Assembly (NCBI GenBank): GCA_023053575.1
Contig: JAKZAP010000013.1
Coordinates: forward strand, 18,509,689-18,573,688
Direction: 5' to 3'
DNA: 64,000 bases
Origin: Branchinecta lynchi
Lineage: Eukaryota; Arthropoda; Branchiopoda; Anostraca; Branchinectidae
Both the position numbers and the translations under genes were made by a program. Below, piece by piece: positions 23,802-34,583 of the stretch (its first letter is position 1; each line of letters begins with the position of its first letter). Under the pieces are notes generated by a model. The model was not told where the DNA came from and did no database searches. It saw only the letters and a program-made list of their open reading frames with translations.

Positions 23802-24195
23802 AGTTGCATTTTTTGCCGTCATCCGGTTAACAGACCTACAAGATTTCCCACTAGAAGTCATTTTCTTCCTTCGGTTAACAGACCTAAGTTCTTATAAGCT
23901 GTTTTTTGGCTCTGTTTGCCGGTCGGTTAACCGACCTGTGGACTGAGGTGGGAGCTCCATCCAACCAACCTATGCTCTTGGCACAACGTGAAATTTAAAA
24001 TTCTCAATGCTCTTAGCACGGCACAAAATTCAAAATTCTCATTGGAGAGATAGGTGCCGGCGTTGGGAAGACTCCATTTTTTCTTATAAGCCATTTTTTA
24101 GAGCTCAGTCGAACCAACCGACGAGACGAAAAAACTGTCAATAGTGGCAAGTAGGTCGGTAACCGACTTACGGAGGAAAGACAAAAAACGCAACT
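23802..24195. mobile_element. MITE with AGTTGCATTTTTT termini and ACCGACCT interior
   Basis: The left end AGTTGCATTTTTTGCCG and right end GACAAAAAACGCAACT are inverted repeats, and the flanking TAT/ATT bases resemble those of the copy at 4178. The interior is unlike that copy: it carries GGTTAACAGACCTA, GGTTAACCGACCTG and GTCGGTAACCGACTT. It is non-coding. Confidence 0.75.
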
Positions 24196-24726
24196 ATTAT
24201 CTAACCTCTCAGTTTATCTCCTTGTACTGTTGGTGGAATTAAACAACATCAACTACCAAATACTATCACATCAGTGTTCACACTATAGTGAAACCAAGTA
24301 CAACAAAGTAAGTAACAAAACTTATCTCAGCAACCTCCAGGCTTTTCACTAGGGGATACAGTAAACACAGAAGCAAAGAAAACGGTTGTTGTTTGAAAGT
24401 TGACGTCACATGAGCTTCAGCTCATTCACACTCGTGCCACTAATGTTTTATGCATTTTCTTTATTTTAATACTTTTGAATCCACTTTGACTATTTAAGTC
24501 TACACACTTTTCGCCTGTAGGCTGTCAATGCTTTAAAATGGCAAAGAAAGTCTAAAAAAGGGGCAATGCAATGAGTCAGCAGAAGTCTTCTCCTTCTTCC
24601 ATCAATCAACTTGCCGCTCAACAGTGCTTCCACTTGCTGCTCTTCGAAAATCCTGCCAGGAACCCCAAAAATCCTGAAAAATCAGGCTCGGCAAGTCCAA
24701 AACCCTGTCAAGAATCCTGCCGAACA

Positions 24727-25695
24727 AGACCAAAGGTTCCGATGAGATCCCAAAAATTCAATATTTGATCCAGACAATTAGGTTTTGTCATCACCAGACT
24801 CCTTGAACATTTTTACTCTTAAAATTTAGAAAAAGATTAAGGCCAAATAGCTAATCATCTAAGAAAACCAAGTTCAGATATGAATTCAGCATGTGTGTTT
24901 ACCCCTAAAAGCCGATCGAAACGAAACGAACCGGTTTCAGCGAAATTCCGGAACTACTTGTCCGGCGAAAAAATAAAGCTCAGAAAACGAATTCATTGCA
25001 TCTCCTTACCCTTTATCATCTAATCAACTTCAAATAAAAATTTAACTTATAACAAATGTTCCGGTTTCAGTCGGATTCCGGACGAACTATATGTCCGGCT
25101 AAAAAATGATTGTCCTATACGGATTCAGCATGTCTTCTTAACCCTAAATCGAACATCTAATCAACTTCAAATAAAACTTTTACTTACTTGTCCGGCGAGA
25201 AAATGATTTCATATTCGTGTTCAACTTGTCTTCTTGCCCCATGATCAAATATCTCATTATAGCTGTTAAAAATATTTTGGCGACAGCCCGCAACCACCTA
25301 CTCTATTCCCATATACCAACCCCTTTGACCTTCGATCGCACTAGCTCTCTCTCTTGCGTCACAGATTACGAGCTATCCACGCAAAGAGCTATACTAGTGT
25401 GAAGAAAAGGGGTAGCCGAAAATTGATCGACAAATTTTGTGTCCGGTTTACTACTTGTCCGGTGAGAAAAAAAACTTTCATATTCGGAATCGCCATGTCT
25501 CCTTACCCCTAAATCAACTATCTCAATAGCCTTAAGAAAAAACAAAAATTTGCCCTTAAATTTGAAACCTCTCCCCCACCCTCCAATGTAAGGCTACAGA
25601 GCCCATCTACGATTTACTCTTGACCCAAAGAATCCTCATACCAAGTTTCATTAAAATATCTCATTCCCTTCGAGAGTTATAGTGCGCACAGACGG
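24727..25695 (-). repeat. GGGATCCC element, reverse orientation
   Basis: It starts AACAAGACCAAAGGTTCCGA and GAGATCCCAAAAATTC, then three to four diverged 137-bp units (ttccggtttcag, gattccggac, cttgtccggcgag). It ends with accaagtttcatt and cgagagttatagtgcgcacagacgg. A foreign stretch near 25270-25430 interrupts it. Confidence 0.75.
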
Positions 25696-25699
25696 ACTG

Positions 25700-26215
25700 A
25701 CAGAGAAAATGGAAAACCGGAACTTGGGAATGGAAAACCGGAACGTGTGGTAATGAAAATTAGGAACATGTGGTCCTCGGTACTTGACTTGGAAAAAGTA
25801 GGGAATTCGGCAATTTTTGTTTTTGCAACGATCCAGCTACCGTGATATAAGCAACTAATGTCATGACGAGGACGCAACATTACTAAATTAGTCTCCCTGA
25901 CTCGTTGGCGAATAAGATAAAACAATCAGCTTCTTCAAGTGGATCTGGGCATTCTTCATTCAGGGACACACAGAAGCAAAGAAAGAAAGTGAACGTGCAT
26001 TCAGCGAAAAATCGTTGCCCAAGACCACATGTTCCGGTTTTCCATTCCCAAGTTCCGGTTTTCCATTTTCCTATAGCAGATTGAAACTGAGCCATTGGTT
26101 CCGGTTTTCCAGTTTCATGTTCCGGTTTTCCAAAGCCATCGGTTCCGGTGGCGGAGGTTCCGGTGTTCCGGTGTTCCGGTTTTCCAGTGACCCTAATATC
26201 ACAGCCCTGCTGTGA
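25700..26215 (-). repeat. GGAAAACCGGAAC element, reverse copy
   Basis: GGAAAACCGGAAC occurs on the plus strand near 25710-25745 and GTTCCGGTTTTCC many times at 26030-26190. The block 25870-26010 is the reverse complement of 9475-9610 (attagtctccctga, gatctgggcattcttc, gtgaacgtgca). The long minus-strand ORF here follows the repeat and is not a gene. Confidence 0.75.
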
Positions 26216-26760
26216 AAACAATGGCATTTTAAGCATAGACCAAATTTTTGTTGACCCTAAATGGCACGGTCCAGCAAGAAGCTGGATCGTTTGGGGTAAA
26301 AAGAAGCTAGCAGAAGTAAATTAATTAAAGCCACATAAGTTAGCCACATCCTTCTCTCTCGTACATTTTTTGTTACACTTGTTGAACTTTCCCGGGCGTA
26401 AAATTGGCAGTAGCCTGAAATCGGTGTAGCAGCCGTACGTGGGTGCAGAAAATTAGAACTATTTCAGAGAACGACAAAGAAAGTGAATATTTTGAGCGGG
26501 ATTTCCGAATCTTTGGTCCATCGTCGAATTGTCACAAATTGTATCACAAACTGCAAATTTGGAAGTTCAGTAAAAGATGAACACGGCCTGATAGCTGAAA
26601 GTCTAGTGCCCAATAGTAAATAGTCAAAAGTCCTCAAGGAAGTGTGCTAGAACAGGTGTCCTATCCTTTGGCGGTCTTTCGCGCGAGCATGCAGCCGCTG
26701 ACGTTGTTTTACTATTCACCTGACATTTTCAGTTCGGGATGAAGACTGCCTTAATTTTAG
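26216..26760. other. Sequence upstream of the Wnt exon, no feature seen
   Basis: No repeat shared with the rest of the window and no coding block recognised. The preceding Wnt exon, which should carry the palmitoleoylation-site block, was looked for here and not found, so it lies further upstream or is diverged. Confidence 0.35.
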
Positions 26761-26969
26761 GTTCGAAGAAGCCAAACCTGTGAAGCTCATCCGAGGCAAG
26801 GATCGAAAAAAACTTGTCCTCCGAACCCGGACGCAACACCAGTCGAGGAAAACCAAGCTAAGGCCCACTGACCTCGTTCACCTGAGTGAATCGCCTAATT
26901 ATTGTGACTACAGCCCCGATTTGGGTATCGCTGGAACAGCAGGAAGACGGTGCAGCAAGTTGTCTACAG
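26761..26969 (+). CDS. Wnt ligand, penultimate exon found
   Basis: The frame reads FEEAKPVKLIRGKDRKKLVL, then LVHLSESPNYCDYSPDLG and IAGTAGRRCSKLST, ending at a donor (ACAG/GTAATT) in phase 1. The arrangement F-E-x-A-x-x-V, then D-L-V-x-L-x-x-S-P-N-Y-C, then G-T-x-G-R-x-C is the signature of the Wnt C-terminal half, a secreted cysteine-rich signalling protein that binds Frizzled and LRP receptors. I place the start after ttaattttag at 26760, because the Wnt-like reading begins there; an alternative acceptor at 26732 would add nine residues. The subfamily was not resolved. The exon joins 28738-28889 in phase. Confidence 0.85.
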
Positions 26970-27994
26970 GTAATTCACCCCCACATAACTCGTATCTGCT
27001 TCGATTTGGGCTTTAAAGCACAATGGGCACTAAATATACTTTAATTTTTCAGAGCATGGTGTTGCAAGGCGCGGAAATTCAAAAACTCTCGGTCATATCA
27101 ATCATCATCATATCAATCATTTTGTAGAGCTGAGTTATTGCTCCAGTGTTACCTGATGAAACTTCTGCTGTTTTTATAGTACCGAAGAAAAGTTTTGTTT
27201 TCTGAATGTAAAGTTACAAAACTGCCAAAAATATACAAATATAACAGACATACTTGCATCTGATTCCAGAGCTTACAAAGAATTCTCAGTTAACACCGTT
27301 ATGATTATTTGATTACATGATTATTTGTCAACAATACAAATATCCGGAGCATCTAATAACAACGAATGAATAAGAAAAAAGAAACTCCGCTTATATTTGT
27401 CTAAGCTATAGTAAATTGGTTCACCAGAACGAGGATTGTCTGTTCACCAGAACGAGGATTGTCGTTCCGGGCAGTTTTATCCTCTGTACCGCAGACTATG
27501 CTACTGCCCTGAACTGCCAGACGGTTAATGTGTATATAGGCTATATTGTCCAGTTCTTTTATTTATGTGACGTATAATGTCATGACTTAAAATATATTAA
27601 TTGATTGATTGATTGATTGGAGTACGGCAGTTAGCAAAAAACGCCGCAACGATATATTAGCGAAAATAAGTTGTCTAGAAATCCGCTGATTTTTGACGTA
27701 ACATTGTATTCTAGAGGATGGTAATGTGACATCATGATTCTCTGATCCGCCCATTGAACTTTAAGGCCTCGTTAGACCCGCGTCTCATAAACTAGGCTAC
27801 ACAGTTTCTTAGGAATTATTTAAATTGATAAATGTGTATCAACATATCAAGGCATTATTTCCTGACCAGCATAAACCACCTGTAGATGAGACCAGCCTCG
27901 GTTAAGTATGTATTAAATAGTTTCACATGAAAATATCATTATTTATTTGTTTATTGATTGATGATCTAGAGCCATTGGTTCCAGGTTAAAGCAG

Positions 27995-28720
27995 AGTTCA
28001 CTTTGTATGGCACTTGCAACCGCATCCGCATGGTAGGGGGAGTTGAGAGGGGGTCCCGAAAATGTTGTTGCACGCGTAGAAACAAAACGCGTGGAGCGGT
28101 TGGATGAAACTTGGGCGTTAAATAGGTTACATACCCTAGATGTGCCATTCTGGATCTCGGGAGGGATCCGCCTTTGGGAGAGGTGGCGGGGGAGCTGGAG
28201 GGCGTACCTGGCATTTCCCGGAAATGGAATTTCAGTACGAATGGGTGATCCAACTCGACCGAAAATCCATGGGTGGTAGGAGCACAAGCACTGGACCACA
28301 TCTGGCCACGGTGGGGGAGTAGGAGCGGGTGAAATTTTGTGACGTCCCCATTTACTTCCCGATGAAAAATTTATCTCAAGATAGTAGTATGAAGTTGAAG
28401 GAAAAAGTAGCATGCAGTACCAACTGATGCTACTACATGCTTCTGTGTCAAGGCAACCGTGTTACTGCATTCTACTGCATGCTACTATTAGCACGATTGG
28501 ATGCTACTATAGCAAGACAGGACGCTACTCGATACTACTACTTAACATTGGCCCAGTCTGAGGCACATTAAATGATAGTATTCTTTACTATTACATATCA
28601 ATACATGCAACTTTTTCGTACAACTATCATACAAGTACGCAGGCTACAAATTTTTCATCGGGTTTCTTGTACAGCTTTCCTGTAAGTGCCATATCAGCTC
28701 GTACCTCTTGTGTTACTACT
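27995..28720 (-). repeat. AAGAGCT/GCACTTG-family element split by a MITE
   Basis: The minus strand shows the family's start at about 28717 (cacaagaggtacgagctgatatggcac) and its body at 28330-27995. A separate MITE sits at 28356-28661 between them, so the family copy is older than the MITE insertion. Confidence 0.6.
28356..28661. mobile_element. MITE with CCCGATGAAAAATTT termini
   Basis: The 15-bp ends CCCGATGAAAAATTT and AAATTTTTCATCGGG are perfect inverted repeats (starting about 28354, ending about 28664). The interior is rich in GTAGCATG, TGCTACTA and similar short palindromic words. A second copy in the opposite direction lies at 51010-51312. No coding capacity. Confidence 0.85.
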
Positions 28721-28737
28721 ATTTTTTATTGATTTAG

Positions 28738-28889
28738 ATGGAGACGGCTGTGGGATTCTGTGCTGTGGTCGCGGCTACAACACCGTAGTGTCAGTTGTAA
28801 AGCGACAGTGTGAGTGCAAGTTCCACTGGTGCTGCAATGTAACCTGTAAGGTCTGTACAGAACGTGTGGAAGAACACTATTGTAAGTGA
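28738..28889 (+). CDS. Wnt ligand, last coding exon
   Basis: The exon begins after ttgatttag. Its first two bases complete an Asp codon with the preceding exon, giving [20 protein letters not shown], then [17 protein letters not shown] and [12 protein letters not shown] before TGA. C-C-G-R-G-Y, C-x-C-K-F-H-W-C-C-x-V-x-C-K-x-C and the terminal C-K are the hallmark C-terminal cysteine knot of all Wnt proteins. All expected cysteines are present and the frame is intact. No AATAAA signal was identified close downstream. The gene converges on the 3' end of ATR at 34584. Confidence 0.95.
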
Positions 28890-29310
28890 TGTGGATAACG
28901 GAAAACTTTCCGATCAAATCCGGCGAAGGGAGGACAAAGTACTAGCTTTATCCGTAAAGTGGAACCACAAATGGTCAAAGAGTTATACTGTGAAGCCAAA
29001 GTTGAATCTTGTTGATAATTTCATGCATGCCCTGTTATACCTGTGTATATTCATATACATTTTTCTACATAAATGTGTACAGATGTATAAGGGCGTCTTA
29101 AAGATGTGTAAGTAAATATTATTTATTATTGCTTTATTTCAGTCCAGAAGACCATACCAGTAAAAAAAAAAAAAATGAACTCACACTAAAACAGCCGCTA
29201 AACAAAAATACAGAAGAAATCTACCCCATGCAAAAGATACCAAGGAGGATACCCTTCCATACGGGTAGCGCATAGAAAATAGGTAAGGCAGCAAAGCTTC
29301 CAAATCATTC
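28890..29310. other. Region downstream of Wnt
   Basis: Probably 3' UTR and flank of the Wnt transcript. It contains no recognised gene or shared repeat; a poly-A run of 14 lies at 29162-29175. Confidence 0.35.
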
Positions 29311-29314
29311 TCAC

Positions 29315-29945
29315 AATCTTTAAAGCACAACTCTTACTAGAAATGATCTTTTCCCTATGAAATGAATCAGAAAAAAACCTTTTGTAAATACCATTCCTTC
29401 CCGCCTAAAACTAACGATTCTCTTGTTAGCGCTTGTCGACTATATCCAGCCTTCCTCCTCTGCGACGCGGCGGCTGGGCGCAAAACATTTAAAAACTGAA
29501 CCGTGCCTTGGTTAAGAAGTGGGAAAATTAAGCAAATATATGAAGTAATAGACAGGAGAGTACCACGTCCTTATATGTGAAAGAGTTGTCAGCGTACATT
29601 GAAGATTACGGCAAACTTTTCGTTGGGTGACGGGAAAACTCGGAAATGCCGAAAAAGGGCTAAAAATTCGTAGTTACGAGACGAAACAATGGAGAAAGCT
29701 GGGGATTTTAGAAGCTTATAATTCCATATGGGAGCTAAGTATATTATAAAAGGCAGAATAAGCAAGAGGGGTCCTTTAACAGTACAACATTGCTCCTTCA
29801 GGGTAGCATTTCTTTGATCAACCATTGCACCGCATCGCCTAGCTAACCGGAAAAATATCCGAAAACCTGCGTTGTGAACAACTTTGCATAGTTGACAAGG
29901 ACCCACCCTGGGCATATATTTATAGGATTTATAGGGCATATATTT
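29315..29945. repeat. Dispersed repeat shared with 39975-40600
   Basis: Shared blocks in the same order: aaagcacaactctta.tagaaatgatctttt, taccattcctt/accattactt, gcgcaaaacattt/gcaaaatattt followed by aaaaactga, and gtcagcg.accttgaag. The part 29640-29790 carries words also found inverted near 35640-35740 and 54560-54700. No coding function assigned. Confidence 0.5.
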
Positions 29946-30414
29946 CTACTGCACTAACTTCCGACCAAGGGCATTATCTCTTTTCCAGTAGCTTTTAGCT
30001 AGAGCAGTAATCTGAGAATCATCATATAACCAATATACCTTTTTAGTATACTGAAAAGGATCATATCTTCTCAACGGGTCGCGATAGGAACCTCGATAAG
30101 GCTCCACTAGAGTACCTTAACCCCCCTCCCCCCCCCCAAAAAAAAAAAAGAAAGAAAGGGAAAATGTTTTCAAGGTTTTCCATTTGAGTGCCCCTACCCC
30201 GTACGTTTTGTTATTTATCGTCGATTATTACTAACAGTTTGCCATTGTTTTCTTTCTATTTACAGGTCTTCTCGGCAGATAGTAACTGTAACCAAGTTCC
30301 CAATCGTGTTTTGGTGATCAATTTAATGTGTCGTCACAGACTAGTGCAGAATTCAATTCGAAAGGGCAAATAACGCAAGGCTCACAGAGCCAATCACAAA
30401 TGCCGAGAAAGTTG

Positions 30415-30800
30415 TCAGTTCAGTTCAGTTTTATTGAATTCAAAATAAGTTTCGACCCTTTACAAGGCTCCATGGCGCGTTACATAGGGATTAATACCAA
30501 AATAATCAACAAATGAACGATCTCTTCACTATTACAATAAAATGAATAAAGAACAACTGAAGAATTTGTTTTATTTTTACTTACCGCTGCATCCTCAAAG
30601 TTTACCTCCACGTCCAGCTCTATCTCCCACAATCACTAATTTTCAACAAATAAATAAATAACTAAATAAGAAATAAAATAAAAAATACTCAAGCCTAGCA
30701 TCCAGGGATGTCGCCCTACCCTCATTATTGATCTTACCAGTACACATAATACATGAATTAACATATTCAAAACACAAAATATATATTCCGAAGGTGTTTA
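30415..30800. other. Possible retroelement 3' tails
   Basis: (CAGTT)n at 30416-30432 is followed by ttattgaattcaaaataag, typical of a reversed LINE tail, and AT-rich sequence follows. No coding remnant directly attached was recognised up to the fragment at 30803. The stretch 29946-30414 upstream also shows nothing beyond a C run and poly-A at 30121-30148. Confidence 0.35.
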
Positions 30801-30802
30801 TT

Positions 30803-30965
30803 CCCCATTATATTTATCAACCAAAAATGTTTTGAGCTGGGTCTTAAAGGTGGCAAACGACTGAATGCTACGGACATTATCGGGGAGACTGTTCCACACT
30901 TTGCTACATGCAATACGAGGATTGAAATCTGATCTCACAGTCTTGGTTCTGGGTAATTGTAGTAA
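30803..30965 (-). pseudogene. LINE reverse transcriptase C-terminus
   Basis: The minus strand reads TKTVRSDFNPRIACSKVWNS then LPDNVRSIQSFATFKTQLKT and FLVDKYNGE before a stop. W-N-S-L-P-x-x-V-R-x-x-x-S-x-x-x-F-K is the conserved C-terminal block of CR1/Jockey-type LINEs. The body upstream is not recognisable. Confidence 0.75.
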
Positions 30966-31283
30966 TTGTAATTGGGTAATTGTGGGTCCTTGCTGCGTAG
31001 ATCATGAGAGTCCTTGACTCAACGAAATCGGGAAAGAAAGAACTGAAGCAGCGAGGCAGATGATCAGCAAATCTATTAAGTCAATACAGGGTTGAGTTTC
31101 CAATTGCACTTAATCCACCAGGGGCGCTCAATCTGAAAATCACGAATAGCCAAATAATGCCGATAAACTTTCTGCCACTTGAAAGAAGGTTACTTTTATG
31201 GCCCTTGCCATCCTTTTTTCTGTCACGTTTCTTCACATCACAGAAACGTGTTTTAAGTGATCATTGCTTTTGCATGCAACAAA

Positions 31284-31612
31284 AGTTGCGTTTTTGATTG
31301 CCGTTCCTGATCTCAGTTCTTCTTGTTTCTCGTTTTCGATCACCTTCCGAATTCGCAGTTTGCTTAATTGTCGTTTTTGCTGAAACGGAAACAAGAATGG
31401 CCTCTTCACTGTGGAATGTAACTACCCTTTACTGACTTAATTAGATGATTCTATGAATGAGATGCGGGGACGCTTATTTTCCGTTTTTATTCACCTGCGT
31501 CCTGAAACGGCGAAGCCGTTAGGCGTCAGGCGAACCGAGTGTAAAAACGGAAATTAAGGTGCAACGGCGAACTCACAGGAGAACTTACACAGGCGATCAA
31601 AAATGCAACTAA
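31284..31612. mobile_element. MITE with AGTTGCGTTTTTG termini, GATTGCC interior
   Basis: The left end AGTTGCGTTTTTGATTGCC is the near complement of the right end GGCGATCAAAAATGCAACT. The interior has inverted words such as ACGGCGAAGCCGTTAGG and CCGTTTTTATTCACC/GTGTAAAAACGG. It shares only its outer bases with the copies at 4178 and 23802. Confidence 0.8.
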
Positions 31613-32280
31613 TAACACCAACCGACCCATCACACTGACAACACGGCTCTTCATTCATATCCCAGTACGAGAACTTGAATACATGCTAACAAGCTTCCAA
31701 GTGCCATATGAGCTTGTAGCTCTTTTTTTTTTGGGGGGGGGAGGTAAGGTATTGTGGTGGTTGTCACCTTGCCGGAGCTTGTGAATCGCCGAAGCGGTCT
31801 ATTTGTCTATTAAGAAGAAGTTGCGAGCTTCCGGAATAAATTTTCAGCGAGCGGAACCCATCGGGAAAACTGCAGGAAACTATAATCTGGGATTCGCTGT
31901 CCAACTCCCATTTTCATCTACCACAACAACCCATGGGAAGTTAAGATTCTACAAATAAACAGTTTTTAAAGATTTACTAAAAAGCCTGCCGGTCTAACTT
32001 TCCAACCGGGGCAATAGTTGCTACATTTCAGTTCAACTCTACGGAAGAAAAAAAAACCCCATCAGTTCCTGTGCATTAAGTTTAGCAATGTCTCTCTACT
32101 ATGAAAGCAATGAAAGCACACCACCTACTACGCGCAATCTTGACTAATATTTCAAACAAAAGTTGTCTCTGATTGGTTTGCACACTCAGTACCTCTGGCT
32201 GAACCAATCACAAACGCCACGATGATTGGATTTGATAGAGATCAAAAGCATGAAAACAACTGTGAAAGAAAATCGAAAAG
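31613..32280. other. Stretch without a supported gene
   Basis: A short AAGAGCT-family end in reverse orientation lies at 31697-31727 (ccaagtgccatatgagcttgtagctct) with a G run. The rest shows no gene or shared repeat. Confidence 0.35.
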
Positions 32281-32289
32281 AGGTAGTGG

Positions 32290-32610
32290 CGCTTAACAAT
32301 GTAATAGTGTCAGGCTTGAGTTCTGCTTTAAACAAGGGAAAAGCCTTACCGAAGATGCGGTTACTAGACAAGACCAATTGTGTCGGGCTTCAGCTCTACT
32401 TTAAATCTGCTTTTAATAAGGGAACAGCCTTACCGAAGATGCTGTGAATGCTGAATCCATCGATAGTTTCAAGTGTATTATAGATAAGATTAATAGTGTC
32501 AGGCTTCAGTTCTGCTTTAAGGGAACAGTCTGACAAAAGATGCGCTTAATGTTGAATCCGTTAATAGTTTCAAAGCGTATTATGGACAAGATTTTTACAC
32601 TGCTCATTAT
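32290..32610 (+). pseudogene. Triplicated fragment of a LINE C-terminus
   Basis: The phrase ccttaccgaagatgcggtta recurs in diverged form at about 32345, 32430 and 32525; in the second copy the frame reads SLTEDAVNAESIDSFKCIID. It matches the intact version at 45165-45240 (NSLTEDAVNAQSINSFKC). Between copies lies gtcaggcttcagttctgcttta. This looks like a local tandem duplication of a dead fragment. Confidence 0.6.
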
Positions 32611-32615
32611 GACCA

Positions 32616-32770
32616 CACTGTAAAAAAAGATCTTGCAGTATTTGCTACTGGGAATAATCTTGTCTCTACTGAGATAATCTTTTCTTTAATTCGGTCTAAT
32701 CTTATCCAAGTAGAGGTAAGATTAACCCCAGTAGCACATACTGCAGTTATCGGAGAAACTTTTTACAGTG
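32616..32770. mobile_element. MITE with CACTGTAAAAA termini
   Basis: A 155-bp element from CACTGTAAAAAAAG to CTTTTTACAGTG, with subterminal inverted words GCAGTATTTGCTACTGGG and CCCAGTAGCACATACTGC and central GATAAT/TAAGATTA words. It can fold end to end. Other copies are at 33475-33620, 44375-44873 (split) and 53878-54016. Confidence 0.85.
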
Positions 32771-32988
32771 CTCTCCCAATTTCTTCGAATTATGTAGAGG
32801 AGAAAACCTTTTACGTTGCAGTAGCCTTCATCAAAAGTTGCAACGGCTTTGAAAGCGCGGAAACTGCGGCGAAAAGCTTGCCAACTTGTCAGCAGCGCTA
32901 AAACCCCTTTAAGCCATCAGTAAGAACGCGTCATCAGTCCATCAGCAGAAAGCGACGTCAGTCATCAGTCGGAACGCTGTTGTGCACT

Positions 32989-33290
32989 CAACTCTTGGAA
33001 TAGTCTCACCAACGAAAGAGTATCTGCACCGAACAAGGAAACTTTCAAGAAGTCATTAGACAAAGGGTGGAATGAGTGTCCTGGAAGTACCAATGGGATG
33101 CATCTGATATGATATGATGATGATGTGATATGATATTTATTACCCTAAAAGCCCAAGGGCCATGGCAATAAAAACAAAAGAAACACAATGACGAACTTAT
33201 TTCGAACAGCCACTAAAAAAAAACTAAAAACAAATGTTCTCTGTGAATCATTGTCAACTTGAGGCTGTAGCCTAACAACAGATAACGCAT
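32989..33290. pseudogene. Two LINE ends facing each other
   Basis: Plus strand 32989-33108 reads ALNSWNSLTNERVSAPNKET then FKKSLDKGWNE, a CR1/Jockey-type C-terminus. Immediately after it, on the minus strand from about 33290 to 33110, the text TTGCCATGGCCCTTGGGCTT with a (TATGA)n-like tail is the 3' end of the zinc-knuckle LINE family seen at 4965 and 58640. Both are 5' truncated. Confidence 0.6.
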
Positions 33291-33474
33291 CACATCATCA
33301 ACGATGGATCAATTCAACAGATCAAGAAAGACATAATTCGCTCCCAAATCAAATTAAGGTATTAACTAAAGAACAGGTGTTACTAGCAATGGCTTTTCGA
33401 GATAGAATGGTCCGAAAATACTGTTTTTCAAAAATACTCATAGTTGCCTTGTGAAATCAGGGATTTTCCTATTA

Positions 33475-33620
33475 CATTGTAAAAAAATCTTGCAGTATTT
33501 GCTACTTGGATTAATCTTGTCTCTCAAAAGATAATCTTATCTCTAATTCGGATTAACCTTATCCCAGTAGCAAATACTGCAGTTAGCTTTAATCCTTACT
33601 CGGAGAAACTTTTTACAGTG
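33475..33620. mobile_element. MITE with CATTGTAAAAA/CACTGTAAAAA termini
   Basis: Second copy of the 32616 family: CATTGTAAAAAAATC on the left, CTTTTTACAGTG on the right, with TA on both outer sides. This is consistent with a TA target-site duplication as in Tc1/mariner-like elements. Confidence 0.85.
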
Positions 33621-33881
33621 TAGTTCTTGTCGACTTTGTCCAGACTTCGGCCAAAAATACTTGGTTTTCTCGCAAAAAAATTATAACAAACGTGCTGGTT
33701 AACTGCTGGCAAGTGAGAGCGAAAATAGAGAAATCAGAGATAAATCAAGCTTGGCCTCGCCTTTCAAGTGACTTTTCAAGACAAAAAAATGTAGTGACGG
33801 CAACCTTGGAAAAAATCTCGGCTAGAGCTAAACAATCAAATAAAGTGATAGATATTCCTTCAGCCCAAGCTGACTGTGAAT

Positions 33882-33913
33882 CTGAAGAGGACCCTTGCCA
33901 AAAAGGGCCGAAA
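33882..33913 (+). ncRNA. Hammerhead-like core motif, copy 1
   Basis: CTGAAGA, then GGACCCTTGCCAAAAAGGGCC (helix II: GG, bulged A, CCCUU with AAGGG, CC), then GAAA. Downstream AGCT and AGTT with TTATCC could close helix III, and GAAT before the motif can pair with GTTT after it. Activity is unproven. Confidence 0.4.
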
Positions 33914-34583
33914 CACAGCTCTAGTGAAATGTAGTTGACTTATCCGTTTTGCACCGTCAGGTACAAATAAAGTTATTCAAAGGATTTTCTCAAGAGTGCG
34001 ATTTCAGAGGTTAGTAGACGACGTACATCGTCACTGCACTGTCAGAAGTTTCATAAAAGATAACACGAGGAGGCGCGAGTTTCAACAGATAAACTTAGGA
34101 TGTTGTCTGTTATTTTTTTTTAAATATTATGCATTCAAACGTTATTCAGATAGAAGAACCAAAACACCGTTGAAAAAATATCTTCTGATTTTTTTTTTGT
34201 CACCATGATATCGGAAAAGTCGGCAGATACTTTTCCGACATTTTTCGGCTCTTATGCTTGTTATGCATAACCTGCATATCGTTTACGGCATCATTACAGA
34301 CAACTTATCAAGTGCTCTCTGTTGAAACTGCGCATCCCTATGTTATCTTTATGAGACTTCTGACAGTGTGGGTGTGTGAAAACATTGAGAAGCAAGAGGG
34401 GGTCCTTCAAGGTAACAAAAAGCGCTTTCGGCTTCACTTTCTACCTAAGAAAATTCCTCAATAGTTCTGCGGAGATTCTAGTTAGAAACAAATAGTGTTT
34501 TCTGTAAACGTTTAGTACTAAAAAACATAACCAATTTTCAAAATAAAACCCAGGAAAAAGGAAACGAAAATCGTACCTGCCTT

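Larger units (their letters stand above)
26970..28737 (+). other. Wnt intron
   Basis: Starts GTAATT and ends tttttattgatttag. It contains a 24-bp direct duplication (27420-27466, gttcaccagaacgaggattgtc), an (ATTG)n run at 27600-27619, a reverse AAGAGCT-family element and, inside that, a MITE (28356-28661). About 27000-27400 and 27620-27950 hold nothing recognised. Confidence 0.7.

Noticed and set aside
25883..26236. 117-codon minus-strand ORF
   Set aside because: Encoded by GGAAAACCGGAAC repeats, giving a repetitive GKPE-type peptide; also present as ORF 9248-9583 in the other copy for the same reason.
27943..28413. 156-codon minus-strand ORF and overlapping ORFs on both strands
   Set aside because: It lies wholly in an AAGAGCT-family element and runs into the adjacent MITE; proline- and serine-rich text comes from GC-rich repeat phrases.
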